DNA of 64,000 bases. Origin: Pictodentalium vernedei (Eukaryota; Mollusca; Scaphopoda; Dentaliida; Dentaliidae). Positions 32,715-44,232 of the stretch are shown piece by piece. Location of the stretch: assembly GCA_031216915.1 (NCBI GenBank), contig CM062297.1:529254971-529318970 (forward strand), given 5' to 3'. The notes under the pieces are model-generated. The model was not told where the DNA came from and did not search any database. It saw nothing but the letters and a program-made list of their open reading frames with translations. Position 1 is the stretch's first letter. Every line of letters begins with the position of its first letter. The translations under genes were made by a program, and so were the position numbers.

Positions 32715-34400
32715 AGCTTACCTGACTGAAAGTCAGGTGAGCTATAGTGATCACTCACCATACGTCGTCTGGTCCATCATCCGTGAACATGGTGTTTGCG
32801 TCTTCTCCTCCAAAACCACTGAACCAATTTAATTGAAATTTGAGATAATAGTTTGTTATGACATCGCATTTTGTTCAGATCAAGTTGCCTCGCCACTCGG
32901 TAGGGCCATGCCCAAAAAGTGTGCTTAAATCTTAAAAAATCTTCTTCTCATGAACCAGCAGTAGCAGACACTTGATATTTGGTGTGCAGCTTCCTTTTGA
33001 GGTGTAGACCGAGATTTGTTCAAGAGAAGTTCAAGGAGCTATATTTGCCTTCGTTATGGGAGGGGCAAGAATTTTTGGTCTGCCCAAAATTTCTATTTTC
33101 CAAACTAAGAGGCTGATTTGAACCAAATTTGATATAAGGGCTTTTTGGGTCATAAGTACTTAATTTATGCCAAAAACTTTTCCTGTCGCCCCATGGGAAA
33201 TGCAGGAGCTAAAAATAGAAAAAATTTAAAATGCTAATATCTTCAAAACTACACGGCACTGAGAATTCTTATTTGGTGTGAAGCTTCCTTAGGACCAACA
33301 GAATGGACTGGTAAAAAAAAATTGCTATTGGTTTTATCATGAGGTACTTCGGGACTTAGAAAAAGTGCGGAGTCAGCATTTTTTAACACTGTGGTAATGG
33401 GAAAAATATTTAAGACTACTTTTCTCCCAAACCACTGCTCCAAAAGCTTTCAAATTTCAGATATAACATCTTTGGAAGATTGGTTCACATGTTTAATGAA
33501 ATCAAATCCCTGGATCCATATTTGGGCTCTCTATGGGAGCCCAAATGTTTAAATTAGTGCAGTATGGGGAATATTCTTTAAAAATCTTCTTCAGATCTAC
33601 TAATCAGAATCTTTTGATATTTGGTATGCAGCACTTTTAGAAGGGCGAGATTCCAGTTTGTTCAAGCCAAGTCCCTGGGTTCATATTTGGGCTCACTGTG
33701 GGAGCCCGACATACAACTTAGTTCAAAATGAGGAATTTTCTTTAAAAATCTTCTTCTTCAGATCCAGCAGTCGGAATGTTTTGATATTTGGTATGCAGCA
33801 TCCTTAGGGGGGTGAGATTCAAGTTTGTTCAAGCCAAGTCCCTGGGTTCATATTTGGGCTCACTGTGGGAGCCCAAATTATAAATTAGTTCAAAATGAGG
33901 AATTTTCTTTAAAAATCTTCTTCTTTAGATCCAGGTCAGAATATTTTGATATTTGGTATGCAGCATCCTTACGGAGGTGAGATTCAAGTTTGTTGAAGCC
34001 AAGTCCCTGGGTTCATATTTGGGCACCCTGTGGGAACCCGAATTATTACTTAGTTCAATGTGAGGAATATTCTTCAAAAATCTTCTTCTTCACCTCCACC
34101 AGTCAGATTCTTTTGATATTTGGTATACAGCATCCTTACGGAGGTAAGATTCAAGTTTGTTCAAGCCAAGTCCCTGGGTTCATATTTGGGCTCCCTGTGG
34201 GAGCTCAAATTATTACTTAGTTCAATATGAGGAATATTCTTTAAAAATCCTTTTTTTTAGATCCACTGGTCAGAATCTTTGGATATTTGGTATAAGCTTT
34301 TCTTAGGAGGGGCAGATGCAACTTGTTGAAATCAATTCCCTGGGTTGATATTTAGGCTACCATGTCAGGTGATCGCCCTCAGGCCCCCTGGGACCTCTTG
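32715..34400 (+). mobile_element. Hairpin-capped tandem-repeat element HT3
   Basis: The head hairpin is AGCTTACCTGACTGAAAGTC...GGTGAGCT. The body matches HT1 and HT2 along its length, and about five tandem units of 165-185 bp occupy 33570-34290. It ends in CCCCCTGGGACCTCTTG. It is uninterrupted and about 1.69 kb, close to HT1 (1.72 kb). Non-coding. Confidence 0.82.
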
Positions 34401-34760
34401 TTTATTTTATTTTTTATTTTTGTAATTATTTCATTGCGATCAAAAGTTCATGTTCTTGATTTGTTTTATGTTTTAGGCCTCATAATTTATAGAATAGCAT
34501 GGGTGGTGGTGTATTTCGTTCCTTGAGTTCAAGAAGCATTGCAAAGCCTTCTTGCACTCAAGGGACGAAATACAAAGCCTTGTTGCACTTGAGGGACAAG
34601 CTTATCAATTTATTAACTTGGGTAAAATATCAGACATAAACCATTTAATTTTTAGTTTTTTAAACTTGTATTGGTTATAAAAAGAGAGCATGCGGCAGCC
34701 AAAAGGACCATGCGGGAGGGCCTGAGAAACAGATTTTTAACTTTTTTAGGCTGTTTAGGT
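34401..34760 (+). repeat. Interspersed repeat with internal hairpin (copy 1)
   Basis: It is collinear with 41981-42232 plus 42604-42690 (CATCAAAAGT/GATCAAAAGTTCATG, GGGTGGTGGTGTATTT, AACTTGGGTAAAATATCAGAC, GGGAGGGCCTGAGAAACAG). A hairpin at about 34513-34571 pairs GTATTTCGTTCCTTGAG with CTCAAGGGACGAAATAC. Both copies sit immediately downstream of an HT-type element end. Confidence 0.75.
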
Positions 34761-35329
34761 TGATGTATAATTATTTGTATATGTTAGCAACAAAGCATGA
34801 TTAAAATACAGTGTCTATTTATCATATTTGTTTTTCAAACATCCAGTTTGCTCTGTCCTGTAGAAAATAACTCCACTATGTGGACTGTATTTATTTTTCA
34901 AAAAAGTTTAATAAATATAACAAACAAACAAAATACAAAATAAAAGTCTCTCTTCCTGCTCATGAACCAAACATATTTTTTTGTTTGGCCTAACTAACAT
35001 TTTAACATTATTTGACCCTCATGGCAATGAATTCAGTGAACTTGTTCCAATGATGGGTCATAATCTATGTTTTTGAGGCATAAATTTAAAACATACAATT
35101 TAAATGCTGATTTTTGTGAATTGTGTTGGGCATTTTTAGCTGTTACATTAAGCAAAGGGTTAACCAGATTAGTTGGGTCACCATATTGGGATAATTAGGA
35201 GTTTGTTAAATTCAAGACTTTCAAATTACACTGAGATTGCATTTCAGATTGTAAACTTGAATATGTTGGAATATGAAGGAAGTTTCAAATTCTTCAAAGC
35301 AACTGGGCTAAACACTCAGATTTCTTTCT
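34761..35329. other. FBF1 intron, nothing recognised
   Basis: A/T-rich sequence without a supported gene or repeat. Confidence 0.5.
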
Positions 35330-36340
35330 TAATATATTTGGCTATCATAAGCTACATGTATATTAAACCTAAGCTACTGTGGCTATATATGAGTAGGCCC
35401 CTAGGATTTGGCAAAAATGGATATTTGTGTGGCTAATTTCTGTCATGTGGCTAGCTACATAGAAATTTTTTAGACATCTAAAAATCATCTCATCTATATG
35501 ACCATCTATATGATTAAATAAGACACATTATATCATAGTCACATTAAAGGTTGGAAAAGCAATGTCCAAATTTTTAGACTTCCATCCATTGGCAGCCACA
35601 TAATTGATAGCCACATAAAAGTTGAGAAGCCACTTAAAAATATATGGACAGCCACATATAAGTTTGGAAGCCACTTAAAAATATAAGCCACATGAAATAT
35701 ATATGTACATTGGACACATAAATAGCCATTTGTTAGTAAAAAAGCCACATAATTGACAGCCACATAATTGATAGCCATATAAAATTTGAAAAGCCACTTA
35801 AAAATATAAGCTACATAAAATATGAATGGACATTGGACACATAAATAGCCATTTGTTAGAAAAAAGTCCACATAATTTTGAGAAGCCACTTAAAAATATA
35901 AGCCACATAACTAATGGTTGGACAAGGAGCCACATTAATTTGAGAAGCCACTTAAAAATATAAGCCACCTAACTACTTACAATGACATAATTGATAGCCA
36001 CATATCTACCCATCTGTTAGTAGGGCTGTACATACGTCTTTCCATCTGGGCATCTTGCCGTCCATCCATTCTCACGAGAGATACATTGTGTGGCTAGTGA
36101 TCCGCCCAAAGGTACACTGGTCTGTCTAATTTGCATGTGTGGCTAACCACACAAGCAAACATGTTTAAAAGACTCTATGTGGCTAAATATATGCTCTCAG
36201 TGCATGTTCTGAAATTAGACACACAAGTTATGGATACCATGTTCTCACGAGAAGTATATTATGTAGCTATCCGTTAACATATAGGTACATTGTGTGGCTA
36301 CATATGGTGGCCACAGAGTGCTATAGAGTTGGCCACACAA
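35330..36340. repeat. GCCACAT/ATGTGGC-rich local repeat region
   Basis: The centre (35570-36010) repeats AGCCACTTAAAAATATAAGC five times (about 35630, 35668, 35790, 35882, 35944), interleaved with two ATTGGACACATAAATAGCC copies. The flanks (35360-35460 and 36080-36310) carry the complementary word TGTGGCTA many times. The region therefore has an inverted-block organisation. Long open frames here follow from the repeat and are not treated as genes. Confidence 0.72.
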
Positions 36341-36785
36341 TGTATCATTTGTTGGTCCATCCGTCCATAACAACTTTGGTCCTTCATATCTCAGTCAGTG
36401 GGTGTTGGATTTAATTGATCTTTGGTATGCTGATAGACCACCATGGGGAAAAGTATATTCAAAAGTAAAAGGTTTTGTCCATTTTTTTTCTCTAGAGATA
36501 TGGGGCTTTTTCCACTTTTTTCAACTTAGAATTCCCTTTTTTAGTAAACCACTTCTTGGCAGGGATACTGGTGGTGCATCTTGTTTAATTTTGCTCTGTT
36601 ACATGTGTTTATATTCATGTATTTGTAAATAATTGATACATTGCAGCTCATTAATAACTTATATTGTTCAGTCATGCCCCCACCCCCTTCTGTGGGTCCT
36701 TCTGCAGACTCAATCTCAGTCACAAACCCATGGCATAGCCACTAGCAGTACCACTTGGCAGGCTCTAATCGCATCCTGCCCATCA
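36341..36785. other. FBF1 intron, nothing firm
   Basis: No gene is supported. A CTTTGGTCCTTCATATCTCA-like segment may be a decayed tandem-repeat element. Confidence 0.4.
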
Positions 36786-37867
36786 TCATAATCACTATTT
36801 ATATCCAAACTCAAACTGTCTTTTTTGGTTTCAAATTTACTCTTTAGCACAGTCTACAGATCATATTTATGAAGGGATTTCATCGTAACTTGGTAGGATG
36901 ACTCCAGATAATGTCTAGATGAGAACATCCCCTTTTGGTTGCGATCATCAGCCATGATGGCTGCCCGAGCCCAAAACCCAAAAACCTTTAGCACAGTCTG
37001 CAGGTCGTATTTATGAAGGGATTTCATGGTAACTTGGTAGGATGACTCTGTGTAATATCTAGATGAGAATGTCCCCTTTTGGTCATGATCTGTCAACCGT
37101 GATGGCTGCCGAAGCCCAAAACCCAAAAACTTTTATCACAATCTACAGGTCATATTTAATATGGAGGGATTTCACTGTTACTTGGTAGGATGTCTGTCTT
37201 TTTTGGTTTCAAATTTACTCTTTAGCACAGTCTACAGATCATATTTATGAAGGGATTTCATCGTAACTTGGTAGGATGACTCCAGATAATGTCTAGATGA
37301 GAACATCCCCTTTTGGTTGTGATCATCAGCCATGATGGCTGCCGAAGCCCAAAACCCAAAAACTTTTATCACAATCTACAGGTCATATTTAATATGGAGG
37401 GATTTCACTGTTACTTGGTAGGATGACTCTGTATGATATCTAGATGAGGACGTCCCCTTTTGGTTGTGATTGGTCAACCGTGATCGCAACACAGGCCTGA
37501 AGCCCAAAAACCTTTAGCACAGTCTACAGGCCGTATTTATGAAGGGATTTCATTGTAACTTGACAGGATGATTCGTTTTGGAATAATTTCACTGTCACTT
37601 GGTAACTTTTGTTGACATACATTAACTGTGAGGGTGACATACATTAACTGTGAGGGCCACATTAACCCACCCCTCAATTCTTTAGTACAGTCTACACCTG
37701 AAATTATTTTTATTAAAAACAGCATACAGGGAACAGAAATTAACATATTCCCAATAATCACAATTCTTGTCTTATTTCATAATCATTTCATAAACATTGA
37801 ACATTATCCTTTTCATCAAACAACACACAGTCAGGTTAAGCTACAGAGTCATTGACACTTTCATTTT
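36786..37867 (+). repeat. Tandem repeat block of about 147-bp units
   Basis: Units start near 36844, 36989, 37129, 37222, 37369 and 37511, with phrases TTTATGAAGGGATTTCAT, CTTGGTAGGATGACTC and TCTAGATGAGAACATCCCC. A larger duplication with a period of about 376 bp is also visible (CTGTCTTTTTTGGTTTCAA at about 36818 and 37193). The 3' end (37838-37867) reads GTTAAGCTACAGAGTCATTG, the same type of end as HT5 at 53320-53354. HT4 abuts it. Confidence 0.75.
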
Positions 37868-38288
37868 TAGCTCACCTGACTGCAAGTCAGCAGGAGCTAT
37901 TGCCATCATTTTTGTCTGTCGTCTGTCGGCCGTCATCTGTCGTCCGTTAACTTTTTACAAACTTGACATCTTCTTCACAACCACTAGGCCAAATTCAAAC
38001 ATATATTGCACTGACCATCTATGTAATATACCCTTTCTATTTTGTTCAAATTAAGCAGCTGCCATATTCGGGCCCTGGTTTATGCCCCAAAAGCTTAAAA
38101 ACCTTTAAAAATCTTCTCATGAACCACCAGAGGGAATGCCTTGATATTTGGTATGGAACATCCTTTGGTGTAGAAGATTAAAGTTTGTTAAAGGGAAGTT
38201 GATAAGTCAATATTTCAAGAACCGGTGGGCCAATTTCAACCTAATTTGGCATGCAGTATAAGTGGGTCCTAAGTAATTGATTGATGCC

Positions 38289-38320
38289 GCCCCCCCCCCC
38301 CCCCAAAAAAAAAAAAAAAA
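38289..38320. repeat. C-run followed by A-run
   Basis: About 15 C then about 17 A, inside HT4. The paralogous position in HT1 and HT2 has only an A-run (GCCAAAAAAA). Confidence 0.85.
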
Positions 38321-38494
38321 TTCACAGCCCTGTGGCAACCCCAGGGGCTAAAAACAGAAAAAAATTCGAAAGCCCATATATCCCAAACCACAAGGAACAG
38401 AGAACTGTTGTTTGGTATGAAGCATCCTTAGGCCCGGTAGCAGGGATTAGTTTGAAAAATTGCCACCGGTTCAATCAGGGTGCCCGGGACATGG

Positions 38495-40180
38495 GGGAGG
38501 AATTGTTCCATGAAAGAGACTCCTGTTCCGACTTTTTAACCAGTTCTTTACTGATTTGTTACAGTTCGCTAGCAAATGAATTTCTGACAGAAAGTTGAAA
38601 AATGGAAGATTGCAGGTACATATTAACATCATTTGAGTCAAATAAGTTTTGTTTCATATAAAACTATATCTCCGCTGTCCATTTGAAGGACAAGATGAAA
38701 CAAAGGGGACAAATTGTAAAGTTGCCATGCGTTTTAACAGAAGCTATATTTTGTACAGAAATCCCATTGTCTATACAGTAATTTTGTAAGCCTCGTTTTC
38801 TTCCATATAAATATTTTCTTCAATGAAATCTGGGGTATCCGGCAAGATATAATCACTCTCAGCATATTTTAAGTTCGACAGCAACCTAAGGGATCCGGAC
38901 GACCGAGATTTTGAGCTCTAAACATTCATGCAAAACGTGCCAGTTCACTACTGATCAGATCGGTTTGCTTTGTTTTTAAATGAACATTGATGTCACCGGT
39001 ATCACAAGAGTTTCCAAGATTTAATGGATCTCATATGCCCCTTGCCTGCTCCCACTTAATATATACTGTAGCCCAAACAAAAATCCAATATATTATAATA
39101 TATAAAAGCTACATATATAGCAACTTGTATTATATGACTCTAAATTTATCCCATAAAATCCTATAGAAACTAAAAGGTCATAAAATCTAATTGTCTGCCC
39201 AATCCCCAATTTGTTTCTACAAAAGTACTTTAGCGGGGCTATCAAGTGAACTGTACTGCCGAGGCCATATTCATAAAATGTTTGCTGCTTAGTTTTGAGA
39301 TTGACATGAGGATTTATCCAACTTTAAAAGTTGATGAATCTTCGTCTCAAACTCAAAACCATGCAATGTAACATGTATAGTATCACACGGCTTGTTGCAA
39401 AATTGGTAAGCAGGCCAGCAAAGACTAGTGTAATAAATATTGGGAGGAGAAAACGATTGTTTGAGCAGGCACATTGCGACATTGTGAATTACGATGTATA
39501 TATAAAATTACACTCAGTAGTTTAATGTCACAAAATTATTGCAAAACGTACCCACAGCAGTCCTGGTCGCTTATATGACAATTTTAAACAAAATGTGGTA
39601 GTTCTTGGGCGAATCAACACAATATCGCTAACAATATCGTTGTTAAAATTGTCAATTATGCTGCCAAGATAAATGGACGATTTTCGGTGAAGTGAACTGT
39701 AGCCTATGATTTTTCTTGTTGAGCGAACTGGATCTTCACTTTTAGCAAACTGGAGCTTACATGAGGTTCAACTTGATAGCATTGTAGAGAATTACATTTC
39801 GACTGTTCATTCTGAATTTGTATACAATATTAAAACAAGGTATTTTGGTACTGCTACGTGAAACTGTTCACCTCTGTAACCTCAAGTGGTCTCTAAAATG
39901 TCAGCGTATCACCAGTCTTTAATTTTTTTTTCAATGAAAATCTAGTGAGCATGGACATTTTTTTACTGTGTAAACTTAGATAATGATCTATAGCTTATGA
40001 CCTTTTTACCTGCCGGAGAAATGACCTTCCAATCAAAAAACATATCTTTAGAATACTCACCATATTTTCTTCATCTGTCGATGAAAAATGACCAAAGTCA
40101 GTAACGAACTGGAGATTTAATTGCAAGCGAACTGTCCGTAAAGTCGGAACAGGAGTCTCTTTCATGGTACAGTTCCTCCC
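38495..40180. mobile_element. Non-autonomous DNA-transposon-like element with 40-bp terminal inverted repeats
   Basis: Terminal inverted repeats at 38495-38534 and 40141-40180 match at 38 of 40 positions (outer GGGAGGAA, inner CCATGAAAGAGACTCCTG). The 1.6 kb between them has no convincing ORF. The sequence on the two sides joins to continue the HT4 alignment. An exact target duplication is not clear. The family was not recognised. Confidence 0.72.
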
Positions 40181-40389
40181 CTGTGTGGTAGAAGGTATTA
40201 AAAAAATGTTGAGTCAGCATTTTTTCAGTAGTTTATCCTGGAGAATTTCATTCACTGAGAACCTTGATTGACATCTAGAATAACATGTTGTTCTTAAAAA
40301 CAACAAATTGCTGCTAGGCGCATTCTAATCTGTTATTATAATCAGGAGATTGTTCAGAAAATTTGTGACTTCAGTGTATTTTCCAAAGA

Positions 40390-41110
40390 TTTTATTTCAT
40401 GTTGAACCCTTTCAATGCTGGAACCATTTATCTGATTCCTTTATGCACACCTTGAATTTAACCCTCTCAAGACTGCAATGTGGGTTCCAAAGATTTTATT
40501 GATGCTATAATCAAAACTCTTTCAGTGCTGTACACATGTTTTTTTCTGGTTCCTTGAAAAAAATGGATCTGATTCCTGCATAAATATCTTTAATTTAACC
40601 CTCTCATGACTTCAGTGTGTTCTTCCAAAGATTTTATTTCATGTTGAACCCTTTTCACTTCTGTACATGTGTATGTTTTTTTTGGTGCCATGATCAAACA
40701 CTTTCAATACTGTGCACATATGTGTTTTTTCTGGTTCCTTGGAAAAATATTTGATCTGATTCCTGTATGAATATCTTTAATTTAACCCTCTCATGACTTC
40801 AGTGTGTTTTCCAAAGATTTTATTTTATATTGGACCCCTTCAATTCTGAGCACATATATTTTTTTCTGGTTTCTTGGAAAAATTGATCTGATTCCTGTAT
40901 GGGTGTCTTTAATTTAACCCTCTCAAGACTTCAGTGTGGGTTTCAAAGATTTTATTGATGCCTTGATCAAACCTTCTCAGTGCTGTGCACATATATGTTT
41001 TTTTTTTTGGTTTCTTGGAAAAATTGATCTGATTCCTGTATGGGTGTCTTTAATTTAACCCTCTCAAGGCTTCAATGTGGGTTCCAAATATTTTATTTCA
41101 TGTAATACTG
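40390..41110 (+). repeat. Tandem array of about 130-185 bp units within HT4
   Basis: Five units marked by TTTAACCCTCTC (about 40460, 40597, 40782, 40914, 41056), each with CCAAAGATTTTATT and GATCTGATTCCT. The units differ in length. Non-coding. Confidence 0.78.
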
Positions 41111-41980
41111 TTAATGAAAACCTATTTCTGATTTCTTTATTTTAAAAAATATTTTACCCCCCAAAATAAGCCTCCATAAATTCTCTTTCTGTTTTGTTTA
41201 TTTTTTATGCTTTAACCATTTTCACACAGACTTGAATTTACTGGTGGCAGTAAAATTCTGTTTCTCTAGGTTGAAATCTTTCTTATTCTTTAAAACCACT
41301 GGGGCAAATTCATTCATTTATTCCACATACCATCTTTGAAGTAAAACCTTTTCTCCTTTGTTCAAATGAAGCTGCTGCCATCTTCAGGCTGGTGGAATTT
41401 ACTCTTCTGATTTTTCCCTCCAAATTACTATATCCCTTAGGGTGGGGTTAGTGCTCCATAAGCCTAATATGCTTTTAAAATTCTCTGTTTATGAGCCACT
41501 TGCAATAATGCTTAGATTTCTTGTTTGGAACTTGCTATAGTAATGCAGATTCACTTTTTTGAAAAGAAACTCAGTAAGTCAAAAATTTGGGCTCCAAAAT
41601 TTTGGGCTACACTCAATATTTGTATTTTTCAGATCCAATGTGGGCAGATGTGAACCATTTTATTATGTAGTATATAACTGGGTCATAAGTATTTCATTTA
41701 TACCGGATTTTAAAAAAAAACATTTTTTTTTGGGGGGGGTGGGTGGGGAGGGGGTAGAGAGAACCAGAGTAGTTGAAAACAAAACAAAAATTCACAGAAC
41801 AGAGCTTGCTAGAAAAGCTTTCCTTGGACAACAGAAATGAATGGCCAAAAAAGTTGTATTTGGTTGTGTCATAGCAAAATAAAAAAATTGCTCTTGCTGC
41901 TGATCACTTACTGATGATACACTCATCTCTTTTGACAACTTGAGCCAGATGAGCGTTTTAGGCCCACTTGAACCTCTAGT

Positions 41981-42690
41981 TTATTTTTGTAATTATTTCT
42001 TTGCCATCAAAAGTATACGTTCTTCGTTTGCTTTATGTTTTAGGCCTCATTATCAACAAAATAGAATGGGTGGTGGTGTATTTTGTCCCTTCAGTGCAAG
42101 AAGGCTCTAAGGCATTGCAAAGCCTTGTTGCACTCAAGAAACAAATTTATCAATTTTATTAACTTGGGTAAAATATCAGACACAAACCATTTAATTTTTA
42201 TTTTTTCAAGTTTGCATTGGTTATAAAAAGAGAGGGGGCATGGTGGCATCATGGTAACCGGTTCTCGTCAGATCACTGAAGTTAAACAACGTTGAGTCCG
42301 GTTAATCCTTGGATGGGTTACCGTCTGAGCGATCGATTCGGACTCCCGCATTGTGTCCTTGGGCAAGGCACTTCATCCCGATTGTCCAAATGGGGACACG
42401 ATGACGCAATGTACTAAGGCATACTGCATGTCGATGGTGTGCATGTCTTCAACCAATCTAATCCTGCCTGTGCTGCAATGCGGAGTTACAATATTGGGGA
42501 GCTGACAGCTGCTCGGTGGTTCTCGGCTTCCTCCACCCGTAAAACTGTCACCAACACGATATGACCTTTGCTGTTAAAGTGTTGTTAAACCCTAATAAAT
42601 AAATATAAAAAGAGCATGCAGCAGCCAAAATGACCATGCGGGAGGGCCTGAGAAACAGATTTTTAACTTTTTTAGGCCTAAGTGATGTTT
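41981..42690 (+). repeat. Interspersed repeat (copy 2) split by a SINE
   Basis: This is the second copy of the block at 34401-34760. Its two halves (41981-42232 and 42604-42690) flank the SINE and are contiguous in copy 1, giving a direct empty-site comparison. Confidence 0.78.
42233..42603 (+). mobile_element. SINE with 5S-rRNA-like head, flanked by target duplication
   Basis: The head (about 42256-42330) resembles 5S rRNA: TCTCGTCAGATCACTGAAG, then a TTGGATGGGTTACCG segment, covering the internal promoter part of 5S. A body with GTGTCCTTGGGCAAGGCACTT follows; similar strings occur in many animal SINEs. The tail is AATAAATAAAT. An 11-bp duplication TATAAAAAGAG flanks it (42222-42232 and 42604-42614), and the paralogous empty site is at about 34677. 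RNA polymerase III transcription and LINE-driven mobilisation are inferred from the family. Confidence 0.87.
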
Positions 42691-43306
42691 TGTTCCACCA
42701 CAGAGGCATATTGTAAAGAAGCTGAAATTAAATTTTTAGAACAGATCTGCCGAACACTTTCTGTGGATAGTTTGTTTTACCTTCATGGCCCTTTTTCAGT
42801 CAGTGTGTAAAAGTGCAAAAAAAACAAACAAAAAATAAAATAAAATTTAAGTCATAGTAAATTTCTAAGGATATTTGACTATTGTTTTTAAATTTCATTT
42901 GACAAGCTTATTTTATTCACTCTCCCAGAGGCAGTATTTCAGTTTATATTCTAATATTCTGAATTCCCCCAAGTTAGAACCTGTTGAAAAATTATTTATC
43001 ATTAACTTTATGACACTACTTTAATAGTTGATATAACTTTAGAAGAATGTTATGCTATAATTTTGTTGAAACCCATGTTGTGAGGCCTATAAATTGTTCC
43101 AAAATTGGCAACGGTTAAACACAGATAGCCTTCCACTTGCTAATTCTGAGTGAGTATGGTACCTTAGGTTAGGTTTTGATCTATTTGAAACTTTGGTGTT
43201 TTTCATTAAATATTTTGTGTGGTGCAATGAAAGAAACAAACCATCAAGAGAGCATAAAGTCGAGGGGGCAACAAAGAACAATGGGAAAGTCCCTTAACAA
43301 GGATGC
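42691..43306. other. FBF1 intron, nothing recognised
   Basis: A/T-rich non-coding sequence; no gene or repeat is supported. Confidence 0.5.
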
Positions 43307-43308
43307 AT

Positions 43309-43363
<55 letters not shown>

Positions 43364-43617
43364 TTGGGGTTTTAACGACACTTTTGATAGCCAGGGTCAC
43401 ATCGTGTTGGAGAGTTTTATGGGTGGAGGAAGCTGGAGTACCCGGAGAGAACCAAGTAATGGCGAGGAATTATCAGTCTCCCCAACGTACTAACTCCACA
43501 CAAGTAGGGTTGGTATTGGTGGAATACAAGTGCACTATCGACATGCAGTACACCTTAGTACACAACACCATTGTGCCCCTACGTGGGCAATTAGGATTAA
43601 GTGTCTTGTGCTGTTAA
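43307..43617 (-). mobile_element. Antisense, 5'-truncated SINE of the same family with long ATTT tail
   Basis: Read on the minus strand, it matches the body and tail of the SINE at 42233-42603: CACTTAATCC..., GGTGTACTGCATGTCGAT, CTTCCTCCACCC and CAACACGATGTGACC. It ends in AATAAATAAAT extended to about 59 bp (43307-43365). The 5S-like head is absent. On the + strand the ATTT tract creates two open frames of Leu/Phe/Ile/Tyr repeats that are not genes. Confidence 0.85.
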
Positions 43618-44232
43618 CTATGCTTCTAACAGAAAGAAACTAGTCGTCTTGCAAACATATGCCAAAAATGGTGGTGATATTAGCTTTCTTCTCTCGTTTC
43701 CACCAGAATGAACCGTGTTGTGCACAATTTAGACCAATGAAATGTCCTGAGTCTATCATGTCATGTTCAGCTAATTATAACAAGGCAAATCCTTACAGAC
43801 TAAATAATTTTACTTCAGTGATAATATAAAACATGTGCACTGAATGTTAAGCCTTAAAGTTGCAGTACCTACACTTCAGAATAAAGCCCAAATATGGGCT
43901 TCTAGCACTCGACCAGTTAAGCTTGTTACTTTTTGGTGCTTGTACATTTCTCCTATTTACAATTATCTTACAATCAAACTTTATATATTCAGATTTTGTC
44001 ATCTGCCTGTCATGTTTCTTAAAGGATTGAAAACATTCTTTTCATTAAACATTTAAGCAGTTTGGTATATTATATTCCTAGGTGTGATCCTGTCTTTTTA
44101 CTTAGTTGAGCACTTCATACCACTCGGAGAGTCTGTTCTCCAAGTTGCAGTTAGACACTCACAAGAAAATTATCTCAGGCTGCACTTCATCAAACAGAGC
44201 AGAATTGTTGTATTTTAAAAATATTTTTCTAG
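43618..44232. other. FBF1 intron end
   Basis: Non-coding. It ends in an acceptor TATTTTTCTAG at 44222-44232. Confidence 0.5.

Larger units (their letters stand above)
37869..41980 (+). mobile_element. Hairpin-capped repeat element HT4, interrupted by a TIR element
   Basis: The head is AGCTCACCTGACTGCAAGTC with a downstream TCTGTCGTCCGTTAAC segment as in the other HT elements. The body parallels HT1 up to about 38490, is interrupted by the element at 38495-40180, and resumes with AAAAATGTTGAGTCAGCATTTTTT. A different tandem core follows (40390-41110). The end is near GGCCCACTTGAACCTCTAG. Non-coding. It is more diverged than HT1 to HT3. Confidence 0.65.

Noticed and set aside
35539..35889. Minus-strand open frame of 116 codons rich in Val/Ala/Phe
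   Set aside because: It is produced by the repeated AGCCACAT words; the repeating peptide follows the DNA repeat.
42250..42335. A genuine 5S rRNA gene
   Set aside because: Only the middle of 5S is matched, it is fused to a SINE body and tail, and target duplications flank the whole unit.
43176..43617. Two overlapping open frames of about 105 residues with Leu/Phe/Ile/Tyr repeats
   Set aside because: They are translations of the ATTT tail of an antisense SINE.
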